DNA from: Saccharopolyspora indica
GTDB taxonomy: Bacteria; Actinomycetota; Actinomycetes; Mycobacteriales; Pseudonocardiaceae
Reading direction: 5' to 3'
NCBI RefSeq assembly: GCF_027853965.1
Contig: NZ_JAQGLB010000009.1
Location: forward strand, 124,001 to 188,000
Length of the DNA stretch: 64,000 bases
The position numbers were made by a program, and so were the translations under genes. Of the stretch, positions 1 through 10,826 are shown piece by piece (position 1 is the stretch's first letter; each line of letters starts with the position of its first letter). The notes beneath the pieces were generated by a model. It saw only the letters and a list, made by a program, of their open reading frames with translations. It was not told the origin of the DNA and ran no database searches.

Positions 1-378
1 GACGGAGTCCAGCGCGGCCTTGCCGCACACACCGCACGAGGAGGTGGTGTAGAAGTTCCGGGCCACCGAGGCGTCGGGCGGCTGCACGCCGGGGGCCAGC
101 ACGACGTCGAGCACGTTGTAGGTGTTGCGCCCGTCCGGGCCCGGGCTGTCGCAGTAGCGCGCCGTCGACAGCTGCTCGCGGTCGTGGATGACGCCCTCGG
201 TCAGCAGGAACCCGTGGGCGAGTTCGACGTCGTGCCCGGGTGTTCGCATGGTCACCGACAGCGGCCTGCCGTCGACGCGGATCTCCATCGGCTCCTCGGC
301 CGCGAGCACGTCCGGCCTGCTCCTGGTCCCGTCGGCGGCGATCCTCAGCACCGGTCGTCGTACCGTGACGCGTCCCAT
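1..378 (-). CDS. fdhD: Formate dehydrogenase accessory sulfurtransferase FdhD (N-terminal part, cut by window edge)
   Basis: FdhD passes sulfur from a cysteine desulfurase to the molybdenum cofactor of formate dehydrogenases in the cytoplasm. The first 126 residues are visible; the rest lies beyond position 1. The ATG at 378-376 opens a protein with the family's N-terminal beta region and the SSCGVCG motif (Cys115 and Cys118), the CxxC pair that carries sulfur in this family. The FdhF-type oxidoreductase at 5653-7947 on the same strand is its likely client, and an OFA-type transporter is divergent from it. No missing residue is seen in the visible part. Confidence 0.93.
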   Translation of the reverse strand, partial: MGRVTVRRPVLRIAADGTRSRPDVLAAEEPMEIRVDGRPLSVTMRTPGHDVELAHGFLLTEGVIHDREQLSTARYCDSPGPDGRNTYNVLDVVLAPGVQPPDASVARNFYTTSSCGVCGKAALDSV

Positions 379-485
379 CGGCCCCTCCTCGCGCGTTCGC
401 TCGGCGGAAGACGACCCTCGATCGGCCGCCCGCGCACAAGTATGCTCAGCGCGCCTTGATCGACAGCACTTGGCCGGGAGGCCTG

Positions 486-1814
486 ATGGCCGCAGATCTG
501 CTCTCCCCCGCCCGCATCGTCGCGCCGGAGGGCTGGAACCGCTGGCTGGTGCCGCCGGCCGCGCTGGCCGTGCACCTGGCGATCGGCCAGGTCTACGCGT
601 GGAGCGTGTTCAAACCTCCGCTGGAGGGCGCGCTCGGCCTGAGCGGCACGCTCAGCGCGCTGCCGTTCCAGCTCGGGATCGTGATGCTCGGGCTGTCCGC
701 GGCCCTGGGCGGGACGCTGGTGGAGCGCCGCGGACCGCGGTGGGCGATGGCCGTCGCGACCACCTGCTTCTCGCTGGGATTCCTGATCTCCGCGCTGGGC
801 ATCGCGCTCGGCCAGTACTGGCTGGTGGTGCTCGGCTACGGCTTCGTCGGCGGCATCGGGCTCGGCATCGGCTACATCTCACCGGTGTCGACGCTGATCA
901 AGTGGTTCCCGGACCGGCCGGGCATGGCCACCGGGATCGCCATCATGGGCTTCGGCGGTGGTGCGCTGATCGCCTCGCCGTGGTCGACGCAGATGCTGGC
1001 GTCCTTCGGCGACGACCAGTCCGGCATCGCGCTGACCTTCCTGGTGCACGGCGTGGTCTACGCGGTGTTCATGTCGCTGGGCGTGCTGCTGATCCGGACG
1101 CCGCCACCGGGCTGGAACCCGGCTCCGGCGGTGCGGCCGGTGGCCCGGCCGATGATCACCACCGCGAACGTGACGGCCCGCAACGCGGTGCGCACCCCGC
1201 AGTTCTGGCTGCTGTGGGTGGTCCTGTGCTGCAACGTCACCGCAGGCATCGGCATCCTGGAGAAGGCGGCGCCGATGATCACCGGGTTCTTCGCGACCAG
1301 CGCGACGCCGGTGGCGGCGGGCGCGGCGGCCGGGTTCGTCGCACTGCTGTCGCTGACCAACATGGCGGGCCGGTTCATCTGGTCGTCCACATCGGACCTG
1401 GTGGGGCGCAAGAACATCTACCGCGTCTACCTGGGCGGCGGGGTGCTGCTGTACCTGGGCATCCTGCTGGCGGGTTCGTCCGGGATCCCGGTGTTCGTGC
1501 TGTGCGCGATGCTCATCCTGTCCTTCTACGGTGGCGGGTTCTCGACCATCCCGGCCTACCTGAAGGACCTGTTCGGCACCGCGCAGGTGGGCGCGATCCA
1601 CGGTCGGCTGCTCACCGCGTGGTCGGCGGCCGGTGTGCTGGGGCCGCTGATCGTCAACGCGGTGGCCGACGCGCGCGAGGCGGCCGGTGCCACCGGCCCG
1701 GACCTCTACACGACCTCGCTGGTGATCATGATCGGGCTGCTGGTGGTCGGCTTCGCGGCCAACGAGCTGGTCCGCCCGGTCGACCCGAAGTTCCACGAAC
1801 CGGAGGCGCGATGA
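486..1814 (+). CDS. OFA family MFS transporter (oxalate/formate antiporter-like)
   Basis: A 443-residue protein with about 12 hydrophobic segments that fits the OFA (oxalate/formate antiporter) branch of the major facilitator superfamily; the GQVYAWSVFKPPLE stretch after the first helix is typical. The start is the ATG at 486, preceded by GGGAGG; an in-frame TTG at 456 would add ten residues without a ribosome site. Its stop overlaps the ATG of a 35-residue protein (ATGA). Placement between fdhD and an FdhF-type enzyme suggests formate or another small carboxylate as substrate, but many OFA members carry other monocarboxylates, so substrate is inference. Confidence 0.88.
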   Translation: MAADLLSPARIVAPEGWNRWLVPPAALAVHLAIGQVYAWSVFKPPLEGALGLSGTLSALPFQLGIVMLGLSAALGGTLVERRGPRWAMAVATTCFSLGFLISALGIALGQYWLVVLGYGFVGGIGLGIGYISPVSTLIKWFPDRPGMATGIAIMGFGGGALIASPWSTQMLASFGDDQSGIALTFLVHGVVYAVFMSLGVLLIRTPPPGWNPAPAVRPVARPMITTANVTARNAVRTPQFWLLWVVLCCNVTAGIGILEKAAPMITGFFATSATPVAAGAAAGFVALLSLTNMAGRFIWSSTSDLVGRKNIYRVYLGGGVLLYLGILLAGSSGIPVFVLCAMLILSFYGGGFSTIPAYLKDLFGTAQVGAIHGRLLTAWSAAGVLGPLIVNAVADAREAAGATGPDLYTTSLVIMIGLLVVGFAANELVRPVDPKFHEPEAR

Positions 1815-1918
1815 ACCGCCGAACCGTCCTGGTGGTCTCCTGGGCGTGGGTGGGCCTGCCCTTCGCCTACGGCGTGTACGAGCTGGTCCAGAAGGTCTCG
1901 CAGCTGTTCACCGGCTGA
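1811..1918 (+). CDS. MFS transporter small subunit-like protein (35 aa, one membrane segment)
   Basis: A 35-residue protein whose ATG overlaps the stop of the OFA transporter by ATGA, implying translational coupling. The sequence begins MNRRT, then one hydrophobic segment (roughly residues 6-24, VLVVSWAWVGLPFAYGVYEL), and ends in a short polar tail. Tiny one-helix proteins in exactly this position are annotated in actinobacteria and elsewhere as small subunits of OFA-type transporters; their role is not well established. It is short enough to be missed by length cut-offs. Confidence 0.72.
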   Translation: MNRRTVLVVSWAWVGLPFAYGVYELVQKVSQLFTG

Positions 1919-1928
1919 TCGCAGGGCT

Positions 1929-2840
1929 TCAGCCGGGGGCGAGGCGGCGGCGGACGTGGTCGGGGAGGACGGCCGCTCTGCGGGCCAGGGTGTCGACGAA
2001 CGCCGCCGTGAGCGGGTCGGGCCTGCTCCGGGTGTAGGCGGTCAGGGTGCGGTGGACCGGCGGGTCGGGTCGCAGCAGCTCGCCGTCGAACTGCTTCGGG
2101 ATGATGTTCGCCGGTACCAGCGCCGGGCCGAGCCCGGCCGCGGCGAGCATCGGTGCCGCCGCTGTCTGCTCGGAGCGGACCGCGGCGCGGGCCTGGAACC
2201 CGGCACTGGCGCAAGCCCCGTCCAGCACCTCGGAGAGGCCGTTCTCCGGGCTGTAGTGCACCCAGCCGCGGTCGGCGAGCATCGCCAGCTCGACGCGCGT
2301 CGAGCCGACGGCCACCGGATCGTCCGGCGGCAGCACCACGACGAACTCCTCCACGCCGAGCGCGTGCACCGGACCGTCCCAATCGGACGGTGCCGGTCCG
2401 ACCGCGACGTCGGCTTGCCCGGCGGCCATCGAGGCCTTGAGCTCGTCGCCGTGGCGGTGCTCGAAGAGCCGGATGCGCACGCCGCCGTGCTCCCGCCGCC
2501 ACGCGCGCAGAACCGGTGGCAGCACGCCGAGGCTCGCCGAGTACACCGTGGCGAGCTGCAATTCACCGCTCTCCAGACCGGATGCCTGCCGAGCGGCTGA
2601 TCGCGCCCGCTCCGCGTCGGCGAGCGCGGCTCGCGCGTGCGGCAGCATCGCGCGGCCCATCGGCGTGAGCCGGACCGCGCGGGGCAGCCGCTCCAGCAGC
2701 GGCCCGCCCGCGTCCCGCTCCAACGCGCGCACCTGGTGCGACAGCGCGGGCTGGGTGACGTGCAGCAGCTCGGCGGCCCGGGTGAACGACCCGGTGTCGA
2801 CCACGGTGACCAGGTACTCGAACTGCCGCAGCGTAGCCAT
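1929..2840 (-). CDS. LysR family transcriptional regulator
   Basis: A 303-residue LysR-type regulator of normal length. Residues 1-60 form the winged helix-turn-helix (TGSFTRAAELLHVTQPALSH), followed by the periplasmic-binding-protein-like effector domain. It is divergent from the SDR gene at 2912 with a 71-bp gap, the usual arrangement for a LysR regulator acting on its neighbour. The effector is unknown; an aromatic or small carbonyl compound is conceivable given the two SDR genes downstream, but nothing in the sequence fixes it. Confidence 0.92.
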   Translation of the reverse strand: MATLRQFEYLVTVVDTGSFTRAAELLHVTQPALSHQVRALERDAGGPLLERLPRAVRLTPMGRAMLPHARAALADAERARSAARQASGLESGELQLATVYSASLGVLPPVLRAWRREHGGVRIRLFEHRHGDELKASMAAGQADVAVGPAPSDWDGPVHALGVEEFVVVLPPDDPVAVGSTRVELAMLADRGWVHYSPENGLSEVLDGACASAGFQARAAVRSEQTAAAPMLAAAGLGPALVPANIIPKQFDGELLRPDPPVHRTLTAYTRSRPDPLTAAFVDTLARRAAVLPDHVRRRLAPG

Positions 2841-2911
2841 GAGCAGAAGTTATCACTTACAGAAACAACAAGCCTTGGACTTATCGCACCGCCTCGACGA
2901 GTGTTGTTGGC
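2841..2911. promoter_or_regulatory. Divergent LysR/SDR promoter region
   Basis: This 71-bp gap between divergent genes is noticeably A/T-richer than its surroundings. It holds separated inverted heptamers (AACAACA near 2865, TGTTGTT near 2902) and the stretch AGTTATCACTTACAG next to the regulator's start. A LysR dimer-of-dimers site is likely here; the exact operator is not resolved. Confidence 0.4.
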
Positions 2912-4090
2912 ATGAGCAACCCGATGTCACAGTCCCGAGCCCCGCTCAACCGCACCTCAGGGGACCGTGATGCAAGCCAGCCACAGGAAACCGCGAAACG
3001 TGAGAGCACTCCGAAACGCGACCACCACTGTGAATCGCGGAGAGGCGGAACAGCCCTGGTGGTCGGGGCGAACGGGGTCATCGGCCGCAACCTGGTCGAT
3101 CACCTCGTCACCCTCCCGGATTGGGAGGTGATCGGGGTGTCGCGGCGCGGTGGCGAGGACACCGACCGGGTCCGGTACCTCGCCGTCGACCTGCTGGACG
3201 CGCAGGACGCCCGGGAGAAGCTGAGCGGGCTGGCCGGTGTCACGCACCTCTTCTACGCGGCCTACCAGGACCGGCCGACCTGGGCCGAGCTGGTGCCGCC
3301 GAACATGGCGATGCTGACCAACGTCGTCGACGCGGTCGAAGCCGCCGCACCCGGCCTGAGCCACGTCAGCCTCATGCAGGGCTACAAGGTCTACGGCGCG
3401 CACCTCGGGCCGTTCAAGACCCCGGCGCGGGAGACCGACGCCCGCCCGATGCCGCCCGAGTTCATGGCCGCCCAGCAGGAGTTCCTGGAGCAGCGCCAGC
3501 GGGGCAAGTCGTGGACCTGGACCGCGCTGCGCCCGTCGGTGGTGGCCGGTTTCGCGCTCGGCAACCCGATGAACCTGGCGCTGGTGATCGCGGTCTACGC
3601 GGCGATCTCGAAGGAGCTCGGCCTGCCGCTGCGGTTCCCGGGCAAGCCAGGAGCGTACGACTCGCTGCTGGAGATGACCGACGCGCGCCTGCTGGCCAAG
3701 GCCACCGTCTGGGCGGCGACGGCCGAGCAGGCGCGGAACCAGGCGTTCAACATCAACAACGGCGATCTGTTCCGCTGGCGGGAGATGTGGCCGGAGATCG
3801 CGGCGCACTTCGGCCTGCCGGTGGGCGATCCGCTGCCGATGTCGCTGACCGAGGTGATGGCCGACAAGGCCGAGCTGTGGCAGCGCATGGTCGCCGAGCA
3901 CGACCTGGCACCGCTGTCCTACCAAGAGGTCTCGTCCTGGGGCTTCGGCGACTTCGTCTTCTCCTGGGACTACGACATGTTCGCCGACGGCTCCAAGGCC
4001 CGCCGCTTCGGCTTCCACGAGTTCGTCGACACCGGGGAGATGTTCCGGGAGATCTTCGACGACCTGCGCACGCGCCGCATCATCCCCTGA
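2912..4090 (+). CDS. SDR family oxidoreductase, PRISE-like (progesterone 5-beta-reductase/iridoid synthase type)
   Basis: A 392-residue atypical short-chain dehydrogenase. The Rossmann glycine motif GANGVIG lies near residues 52-58. Further on come QGYKVYG, corresponding to the catalytic Tyr/Lys region of PRISE enzymes, and FNINNGDLFRW, a conserved stretch of the family. PRISE enzymes reduce activated C=C bonds of enones using NAD(P)H; the substrate here is unknown. The first ~46 residues are foreign to the family: a polar, Arg-rich extension encoded by a repeat that recurs in the esterase gene at 25391. The ATG at 2912 is the likely start because no in-frame start precedes the Rossmann core inside the repeat. 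Confidence 0.85.
   Translation: MSNPMSQSRAPLNRTSGDRDASQPQETAKRESTPKRDHHCESRRGGTALVVGANGVIGRNLVDHLVTLPDWEVIGVSRRGGEDTDRVRYLAVDLLDAQDAREKLSGLAGVTHLFYAAYQDRPTWAELVPPNMAMLTNVVDAVEAAAPGLSHVSLMQGYKVYGAHLGPFKTPARETDARPMPPEFMAAQQEFLEQRQRGKSWTWTALRPSVVAGFALGNPMNLALVIAVYAAISKELGLPLRFPGKPGAYDSLLEMTDARLLAKATVWAATAEQARNQAFNINNGDLFRWREMWPEIAAHFGLPVGDPLPMSLTEVMADKAELWQRMVAEHDLAPLSYQEVSSWGFGDFVFSWDYDMFADGSKARRFGFHEFVDTGEMFREIFDDLRTRRIIP
2948..3049 (+). repeat. Dispersed ~102-bp repeat, copy A, in frame inside the SDR 5' end
   Basis: Starting at AACCGCACCTCAGGGGACCG and ending at GAGAGGCGGA, this block matches 25424-25525 at roughly 86% nucleotide identity without gaps. It encodes 34 residues (NRTSGDRDAS...ESRRGG) that do not belong to the SDR fold. 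The ends show an imperfect inverted repeat (CCGCACCTC against GAGAGGCGG). It lies just after the start codon and leaves the host frame open. Confidence 0.8.
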
Positions 4091-4101
4091 GAGGAACCGA
4101 G

Positions 4102-4887
4102 ATGGATCTGCAACTGACCGACAAGGTCTTCCTGGTGACCGGAGCGTCCGCCGGAATCGGCGAGGCGACGGTGCGACTGCTGGCGGCCGAAGGGGCGAAA
4201 GTCGTTGGCGTGGCGCGCAACCCGCACTCGATCTGCGAACTCGGCAGCGGGGTGAGCGCAGTCGCGGCCGACCTCACCGATCCGGACGCCGCGGAGCACG
4301 TCGTGGCGACCGCGCTCAAGCGGCACGGCCGGCTGGACGGCCTGGTGAACAACGTCGGGGGCGTGCGCTCCCGCACGGGATTCCTGGACGTGACCGACGA
4401 GGACTGGCAGCGGACCTTCGACCTGAACTTCCACTCGGCGGTCCGCACGACCCGCGCCGCACTGCCCGCGCTGCTGGCGACCGGCGAGGGCAGCCTGGTG
4501 CACGTGACCAGCGAAGCAGCGCGCCTGCCGGACTTCCCGCTGGTCGACTACGCGGCGTCGAAGACGGCGCTGCTGGCGGTGTCGAAGTCCCTGGCGGCCG
4601 AGTTCGGGCCCCGCGGCGTGCGGTCCAACGTGGTCGCGCCCGGCCCGACGAGAACCTGGCTCTGGGACGCCCCCGGCGGCTTCGCCGAGCAGCTCGCGGC
4701 CCAGTACGACCGCCCGGTGGACGAGGCGATCGACCACTTCGTCCGCGAAGTCCGCCGCCTCCCCTCGGGCCGGCTGGGCACCCCGGAGGACGTGGCCCGC
4801 GTGATCACCTACCTGCTGTCCCCGCTGGCCGCCCAGGTCACCGGAGCGGAGTGGTCGGTCGACGGCGGAGCCCTCCGCGAGCTCTGA
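4102..4887 (+). CDS. Classical SDR family oxidoreductase
   Basis: A 261-residue classical short-chain dehydrogenase. It shows the cofactor motif TGASAGIG near residues 12-19, the NNVGG motif, a catalytic Ser in VHVTSEAA, the YAASK active-site Tyr/Lys, and a C-terminal SVDGG. The start is the ATG at 4102 with GAGGAA five bases upstream, 11 bp after the preceding gene's stop, so the two SDR genes form an operon. The lack of an Arg/Lys directly after the first beta strand gives no clear NADP preference. The substrate is unknown. Confidence 0.9.
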   Translation: MDLQLTDKVFLVTGASAGIGEATVRLLAAEGAKVVGVARNPHSICELGSGVSAVAADLTDPDAAEHVVATALKRHGRLDGLVNNVGGVRSRTGFLDVTDEDWQRTFDLNFHSAVRTTRAALPALLATGEGSLVHVTSEAARLPDFPLVDYAASKTALLAVSKSLAAEFGPRGVRSNVVAPGPTRTWLWDAPGGFAEQLAAQYDRPVDEAIDHFVREVRRLPSGRLGTPEDVARVITYLLSPLAAQVTGAEWSVDGGALREL

Positions 4888-4975
4888 GCGGCGAGCACCC
4901 GTTGGGTCGAAGTAGCCCTCCGCGGTCGGGCGGTCGCGCTACGGTCGGTCGCGCAACCCCAGAGTGAGGACACGG

Positions 4976-5590
4976 ATGACCAGCAGCAGCACTCCCGACC
5001 GGCAGGACCTGGCCTTCGTGGAGGCACCGGAACCGATCACCGAACCGATCACCAAGTTCGGCGGTCAGCCGGTCTGGCTCGACGACCCGACCTGGCCGCT
5101 GTCGGCGGAGACGGGCAGGCCGATGCGGTTCATCGGCCAGATCCGGCTGCCCGGCGACGAAGTCCGCCTCGCCTACCTGTTCATGACCGAGGAGGGCGGC
5201 GACGACTGGGTCGACACGACCTACTCGCCGACCGCGGGCGAGAACGCCTGCTTCGCCCAGCCCGGCCAGCTGCCGGACTTCTACCAGGTGGCCAGCATCC
5301 GCCGGGGCCCGACCTTCGGCCCGGACCACCACGCGGAGCTGACCCCGCACGAACCCGACGAGGCGGACGACGATGACGACGACGAGGGCTTCCTCCGCAG
5401 CCGCCTGTGGGGCGAACCGAGCTGGATGCAGCAGGAGGAGTGGCCGGAGGAACCCGGCACCTGGCGCTTCGTGGCGCAGATCGACAGCGAGGAAGAACCG
5501 TTCGGCATGAACCTGGGCGACGGAGGAGTCGCCTACGCCTTCCTCGACGAGAAGACCGGCCAAGGCCGCTTCCTCTGGCAGTGCGGCTGA
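4976..5590 (+). CDS. DUF1963 family protein
   Basis: A 204-residue soluble protein related to DUF1963 (YwqG-like). The visible family traits are the N-terminal KFGGQPVWLDDPTWPLS, a MRFIGQIRLP strand, and the later repeat of that pattern, WRFVAQIDS, near the C-terminus. An acidic run of seven Asp/Glu sits in a linker near residue 135. The ATG at 4976 has GAGGA five bases upstream; a GTG at 4964 is less well placed. It converges on the FdhF gene across a perfect hairpin. The molecular function of the family is not known. Confidence 0.8.
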   Translation: MTSSSTPDRQDLAFVEAPEPITEPITKFGGQPVWLDDPTWPLSAETGRPMRFIGQIRLPGDEVRLAYLFMTEEGGDDWVDTTYSPTAGENACFAQPGQLPDFYQVASIRRGPTFGPDHHAELTPHEPDEADDDDDDEGFLRSRLWGEPSWMQQEEWPEEPGTWRFVAQIDSEEEPFGMNLGDGGVAYAFLDEKTGQGRFLWQCG

Positions 5591-5600
5591 CCATCGAGCC

Positions 5601-5640
5601 GTGAGTGCTTCGGGGCGCCATAGCACCCCGAAGCACTCAC
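5601..5640. terminator. Perfect bidirectional hairpin between convergent genes
   Basis: GTGAGTGCTTCGGGG and its exact reverse complement (15-bp arms) enclose a 10-base loop. It lies 10 bp after the DUF1963 stop and 12 bp from the FdhF stop, so it can serve both strands. There is no T-tract, as is common in high-GC actinobacteria. Confidence 0.7.
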
Positions 5641-5652
5641 GGAACTGGCACC

Positions 5653-7947
<2,295 letters not shown>

Positions 7948-8072
7948 GGGCCTAGCCTGCGACACCGCGCGCGGGGCGGCACGACGGGGGTGTCCAGCGT
8001 CACGTCAGCGCTGGTCGCGGCCGGGGTGATGCCCGGAAAAGCCGCTGGACCGGGGCTCGTAGAATCCACCCC

Positions 8073-10706
8073 GTGACACAGACCCATGCCGCTCAGCACC
8101 GTGAACTTCCGTCGACCTGGAATCCAGCCGACGTAGAGGCCGAGCTGTACCAGCGCTGGGTAGACGCCGAGTACTTCACCGCGGACGCGGGCAGCGACAA
8201 GCCGCCGTTCTCCGTCGTCATCCCGCCGCCGAACGTCACCGGCAACCTGCACATCGGGCACGCCTACGAGCACACCCAGATCGACATCATCACCCGGCGC
8301 CGCCGGATGCAGGGCTACGAGGCGCTGTGGCTGCCGGGCATGGACCACGCCAGCATCGCGGTGCAGACGCTGGTCGAGCGGCAGCTGCGCGACCAGGGCA
8401 TCGACCACCGCGAACTCGGCCGCGAAGCGTTCGTGGAGCGGGTGTGGCAGTGGAAGGAGCAGTACGGCGGCGCGATCCTGGGGCAGATGAAGCGCCTCGG
8501 CGAGAGCGTCGACTGGTCGCGCGAGCGCTTCACCATGGACGCCGGGCTGTCCCGCGCGGTGCAGACGATCTTCAAGAAGCTCTACGACGACGGCCTGATC
8601 TACCGGGCCGAGCGGCTGGTGAACTGGTCGCCCACGCTGCGCTCGACGATCAGCGACATCGAGGTGGAGCACAAGGAGGTCGACGGCGAGCTGGTCTCCA
8701 TGCGCTACGGCGACGGGGAGAACTCGATCGTGGTGGCCACCACCCGGATCGAGACCATGCTCGGCGACACCGCCATCGCGGTGCACCCCGACGACGAGCG
8801 CTACCGGCACCTGGTCGGCACCGAGGTCGAGCTGCCGCTGACCGGCCGCAAGATCCCGGTCGTCAACGACGAGCACGTCGACCCGGAGTTCGGCACCGGC
8901 GCCGTCAAGGTCACCCCGGCGCACGACCCGAACGACTTCGAGATCGGCAAGCGGCACGACCTGCCGATGCTGACGATCATGGACGAGCAGGGCCGCATCG
9001 CCCACACCGGCACGCGGTTCGACGGCATGGACCGCTTCGAAGCGCGGGTCGCCGTCCGCGAGGCGCTGCGCGAGCAGGGCCGCATCGTCGAGGAGAAGCG
9101 GCCGTACCGGCACAGCGTCGGGCACAGCTCGCGGTCCAAGGAGCCGATCGAGCCGCGGCTGTCGCTGCAGTGGTTCGTCAAGGTTGGTCCGCTGGCCAAG
9201 GCTGCGGGTGACGCGGTGCGCGACGGCCGGGTCGCGATCCACCCGCCGGAGATGTCCAAGCGCTACTTCGACTGGGTCGACAACCTGCACGACTGGGCCA
9301 TCTCGCGCCAGCTGTGGTGGGGCCACCGGATCCCGATCTGGTACGGCCCCGGCGGCGAGGTCGTCTGCGTCGGACCGGACGAGGAGCCGCCGTCGGGCGA
9401 GGGCTGGCACCAGGACGAGGACGTGCTCGACACCTGGTTCTCCTCGGGCCTGTGGCCGTTCTCCACGCTCGGCTGGCCGGAGGACACCCCGGACCTGCGC
9501 AAGTTCTACCCGACCAGCGTGCTGGTCACCGGCTACGACATCCTCTTCTTCTGGGTCGCCCGGATGATGATGATGGGCCTGTACGCGATGGACGGCGTCG
9601 AGCCGTTCAAGGAGATCGTGCTGCACGGCATGGTCCGCGACGCGCACGGCAAGAAGATGTCCAAGTCCGCGGGCAACACCGTGGATCCGCTGGAGTGGAT
9701 GGACACCTACGGCACCGACGCGCTGCGCTTCACGCTGGCCCGCGGCGCCAACCCGGGCACCGACTCGCCGATCAGCGAGGAGTGGGTGGCGGCCTCCCGC
9801 AGCTTCTGCACGAAGCTGTTCAACGCCACCAAGTTCGCCATGATGAACGGCGCGAAGGTGCCGGAGCGGCTGGCCGACCGCGCCGAGCTCACCGACGCCG
9901 ACCGGTGGATCCTGGACCGCGCCGACCAGCTGGTGTCCGATGTGGACGCCCTGCTGGAGGACTTCCAGTTCGCCAAGGCCACCGAGGCGCTCTACCACTT
10001 CACGTGGGACGAGTTCTGCGACTGGTACCTGGAGCTGACCAAGGTCCAGCTGGACGCGGGCGGTGACCGGGCGGAGCGGACCCGCGAGGTCCTCGGGCAC
10101 GTCCTGGACGTGCTGCTGCGCCTGCTGCACCCGACGATCCCGTTCATCACCGAGACGCTGTGGACCGCGCTGACCGGTCGCGAGTCGGTGGTCGTCGCGG
10201 AATGGCCGAAGCCGTCCGGTGCGGTGGCCGACGAGGCCGCCGCGCAGCGGATCGCCGCGGTGCAGAAGCTGATCACCGAGATCCGCCGGTTCCGGTCCGA
10301 CCAGGGCCTCAAGCCGGGGCAGCGGGTGGCGGCCAAGCTCGGTGGCGCCGTCGAGCTCGGCCTGGCCGAGCACGTGCCCGCGGTGCGGTCGCTGGCCCGG
10401 ATCACCGAGCCCGCCGACGGCTTCACCTCCTCGGCCTCCATCGAGGTCGGCCTGACCGGCGGCAACGTGGCGGTGGAGCTGGACCTCTCCGGGGCGGTGG
10501 ACATCGCCGCCGAGCGCAAGCGCCTGGAGAAGGACCTGGCGGCGGCCGAGAAGGAGCTGACCGGCACGGACAAGAAGCTGACCAACCCGGCGTTCCTGGA
10601 CAAGGCCCCGGCCGAGGTGGTGGACAAGATCAAGGCCCGCCGCGAAGCGGCGCAGATCGAGATCGACCGCATCAAGGCCCGCCTCGACGGTCTCCCGCAG
10701 GGCTGA
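8073..10706 (+). CDS. valS: Valine--tRNA ligase
   Basis: An 877-residue class Ia aminoacyl-tRNA synthetase that charges tRNA-Val. It has the [13 protein letters not shown] (HIGH) signature near residue 50, the CP1 editing domain with [11 protein letters not shown], the KKMSKSAGN signature near residue 530, the anticodon-binding helical domain, and the C-terminal coiled-coil arm rich in Lys/Glu. Length is typical. The start is a GTG at 8073. It heads the conserved valS-folC-DUF4233-ndk block, here split by a methyltransferase/MerR pair. The 125-bp leader is too short for a T-box and none was recognised. Confidence 0.98.
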   Translation: MTQTHAAQHRELPSTWNPADVEAELYQRWVDAEYFTADAGSDKPPFSVVIPPPNVTGNLHIGHAYEHTQIDIITRRRRMQGYEALWLPGMDHASIAVQTLVERQLRDQGIDHRELGREAFVERVWQWKEQYGGAILGQMKRLGESVDWSRERFTMDAGLSRAVQTIFKKLYDDGLIYRAERLVNWSPTLRSTISDIEVEHKEVDGELVSMRYGDGENSIVVATTRIETMLGDTAIAVHPDDERYRHLVGTEVELPLTGRKIPVVNDEHVDPEFGTGAVKVTPAHDPNDFEIGKRHDLPMLTIMDEQGRIAHTGTRFDGMDRFEARVAVREALREQGRIVEEKRPYRHSVGHSSRSKEPIEPRLSLQWFVKVGPLAKAAGDAVRDGRVAIHPPEMSKRYFDWVDNLHDWAISRQLWWGHRIPIWYGPGGEVVCVGPDEEPPSGEGWHQDEDVLDTWFSSGLWPFSTLGWPEDTPDLRKFYPTSVLVTGYDILFFWVARMMMMGLYAMDGVEPFKEIVLHGMVRDAHGKKMSKSAGNTVDPLEWMDTYGTDALRFTLARGANPGTDSPISEEWVAASRSFCTKLFNATKFAMMNGAKVPERLADRAELTDADRWILDRADQLVSDVDALLEDFQFAKATEALYHFTWDEFCDWYLELTKVQLDAGGDRAERTREVLGHVLDVLLRLLHPTIPFITETLWTALTGRESVVVAEWPKPSGAVADEAAAQRIAAVQKLITEIRRFRSDQGLKPGQRVAAKLGGAVELGLAEHVPAVRSLARITEPADGFTSSASIEVGLTGGNVAVELDLSGAVDIAAERKRLEKDLAAAEKELTGTDKKLTNPAFLDKAPAEVVDKIKARREAAQIEIDRIKARLDGLPQG

Positions 10707-10774
10707 TCGACCCCCATCCCGAAGGGCACCCCGAACTCCGCGGGCGCCCTTCGCCTCCCCCTGAGCGAGGCTGG

Positions 10775-10821
10775 GTGAAGGGCACCTTTCACCAACTAAG
10801 TTGGCGAAAGGTGCCCTTCAC
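10775..10821. repeat. 47-bp palindrome, copy 1 (probable bidirectional terminator)
   Basis: GTGAAGGGCACCTTTC pairs perfectly with its complement (16-bp arms), and the interior CCAAC...GTTGG pairs again, so nearly all 47 bases are palindromic. It lies between the convergent valS and methyltransferase genes. Copies of the same length and arm sequence are at 27022-27068 and 36930-36976, each also between convergent genes. Confidence 0.8.
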
Positions 10822-10826
10822 CTCGG

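Noticed and set aside
7948..8072. T-box or other leader RNA before valS
   Set aside because: Only 125 bp separate valS from the divergent gene and no T-box core (such as the AGGGTGG-like antiterminator bulge) was seen.
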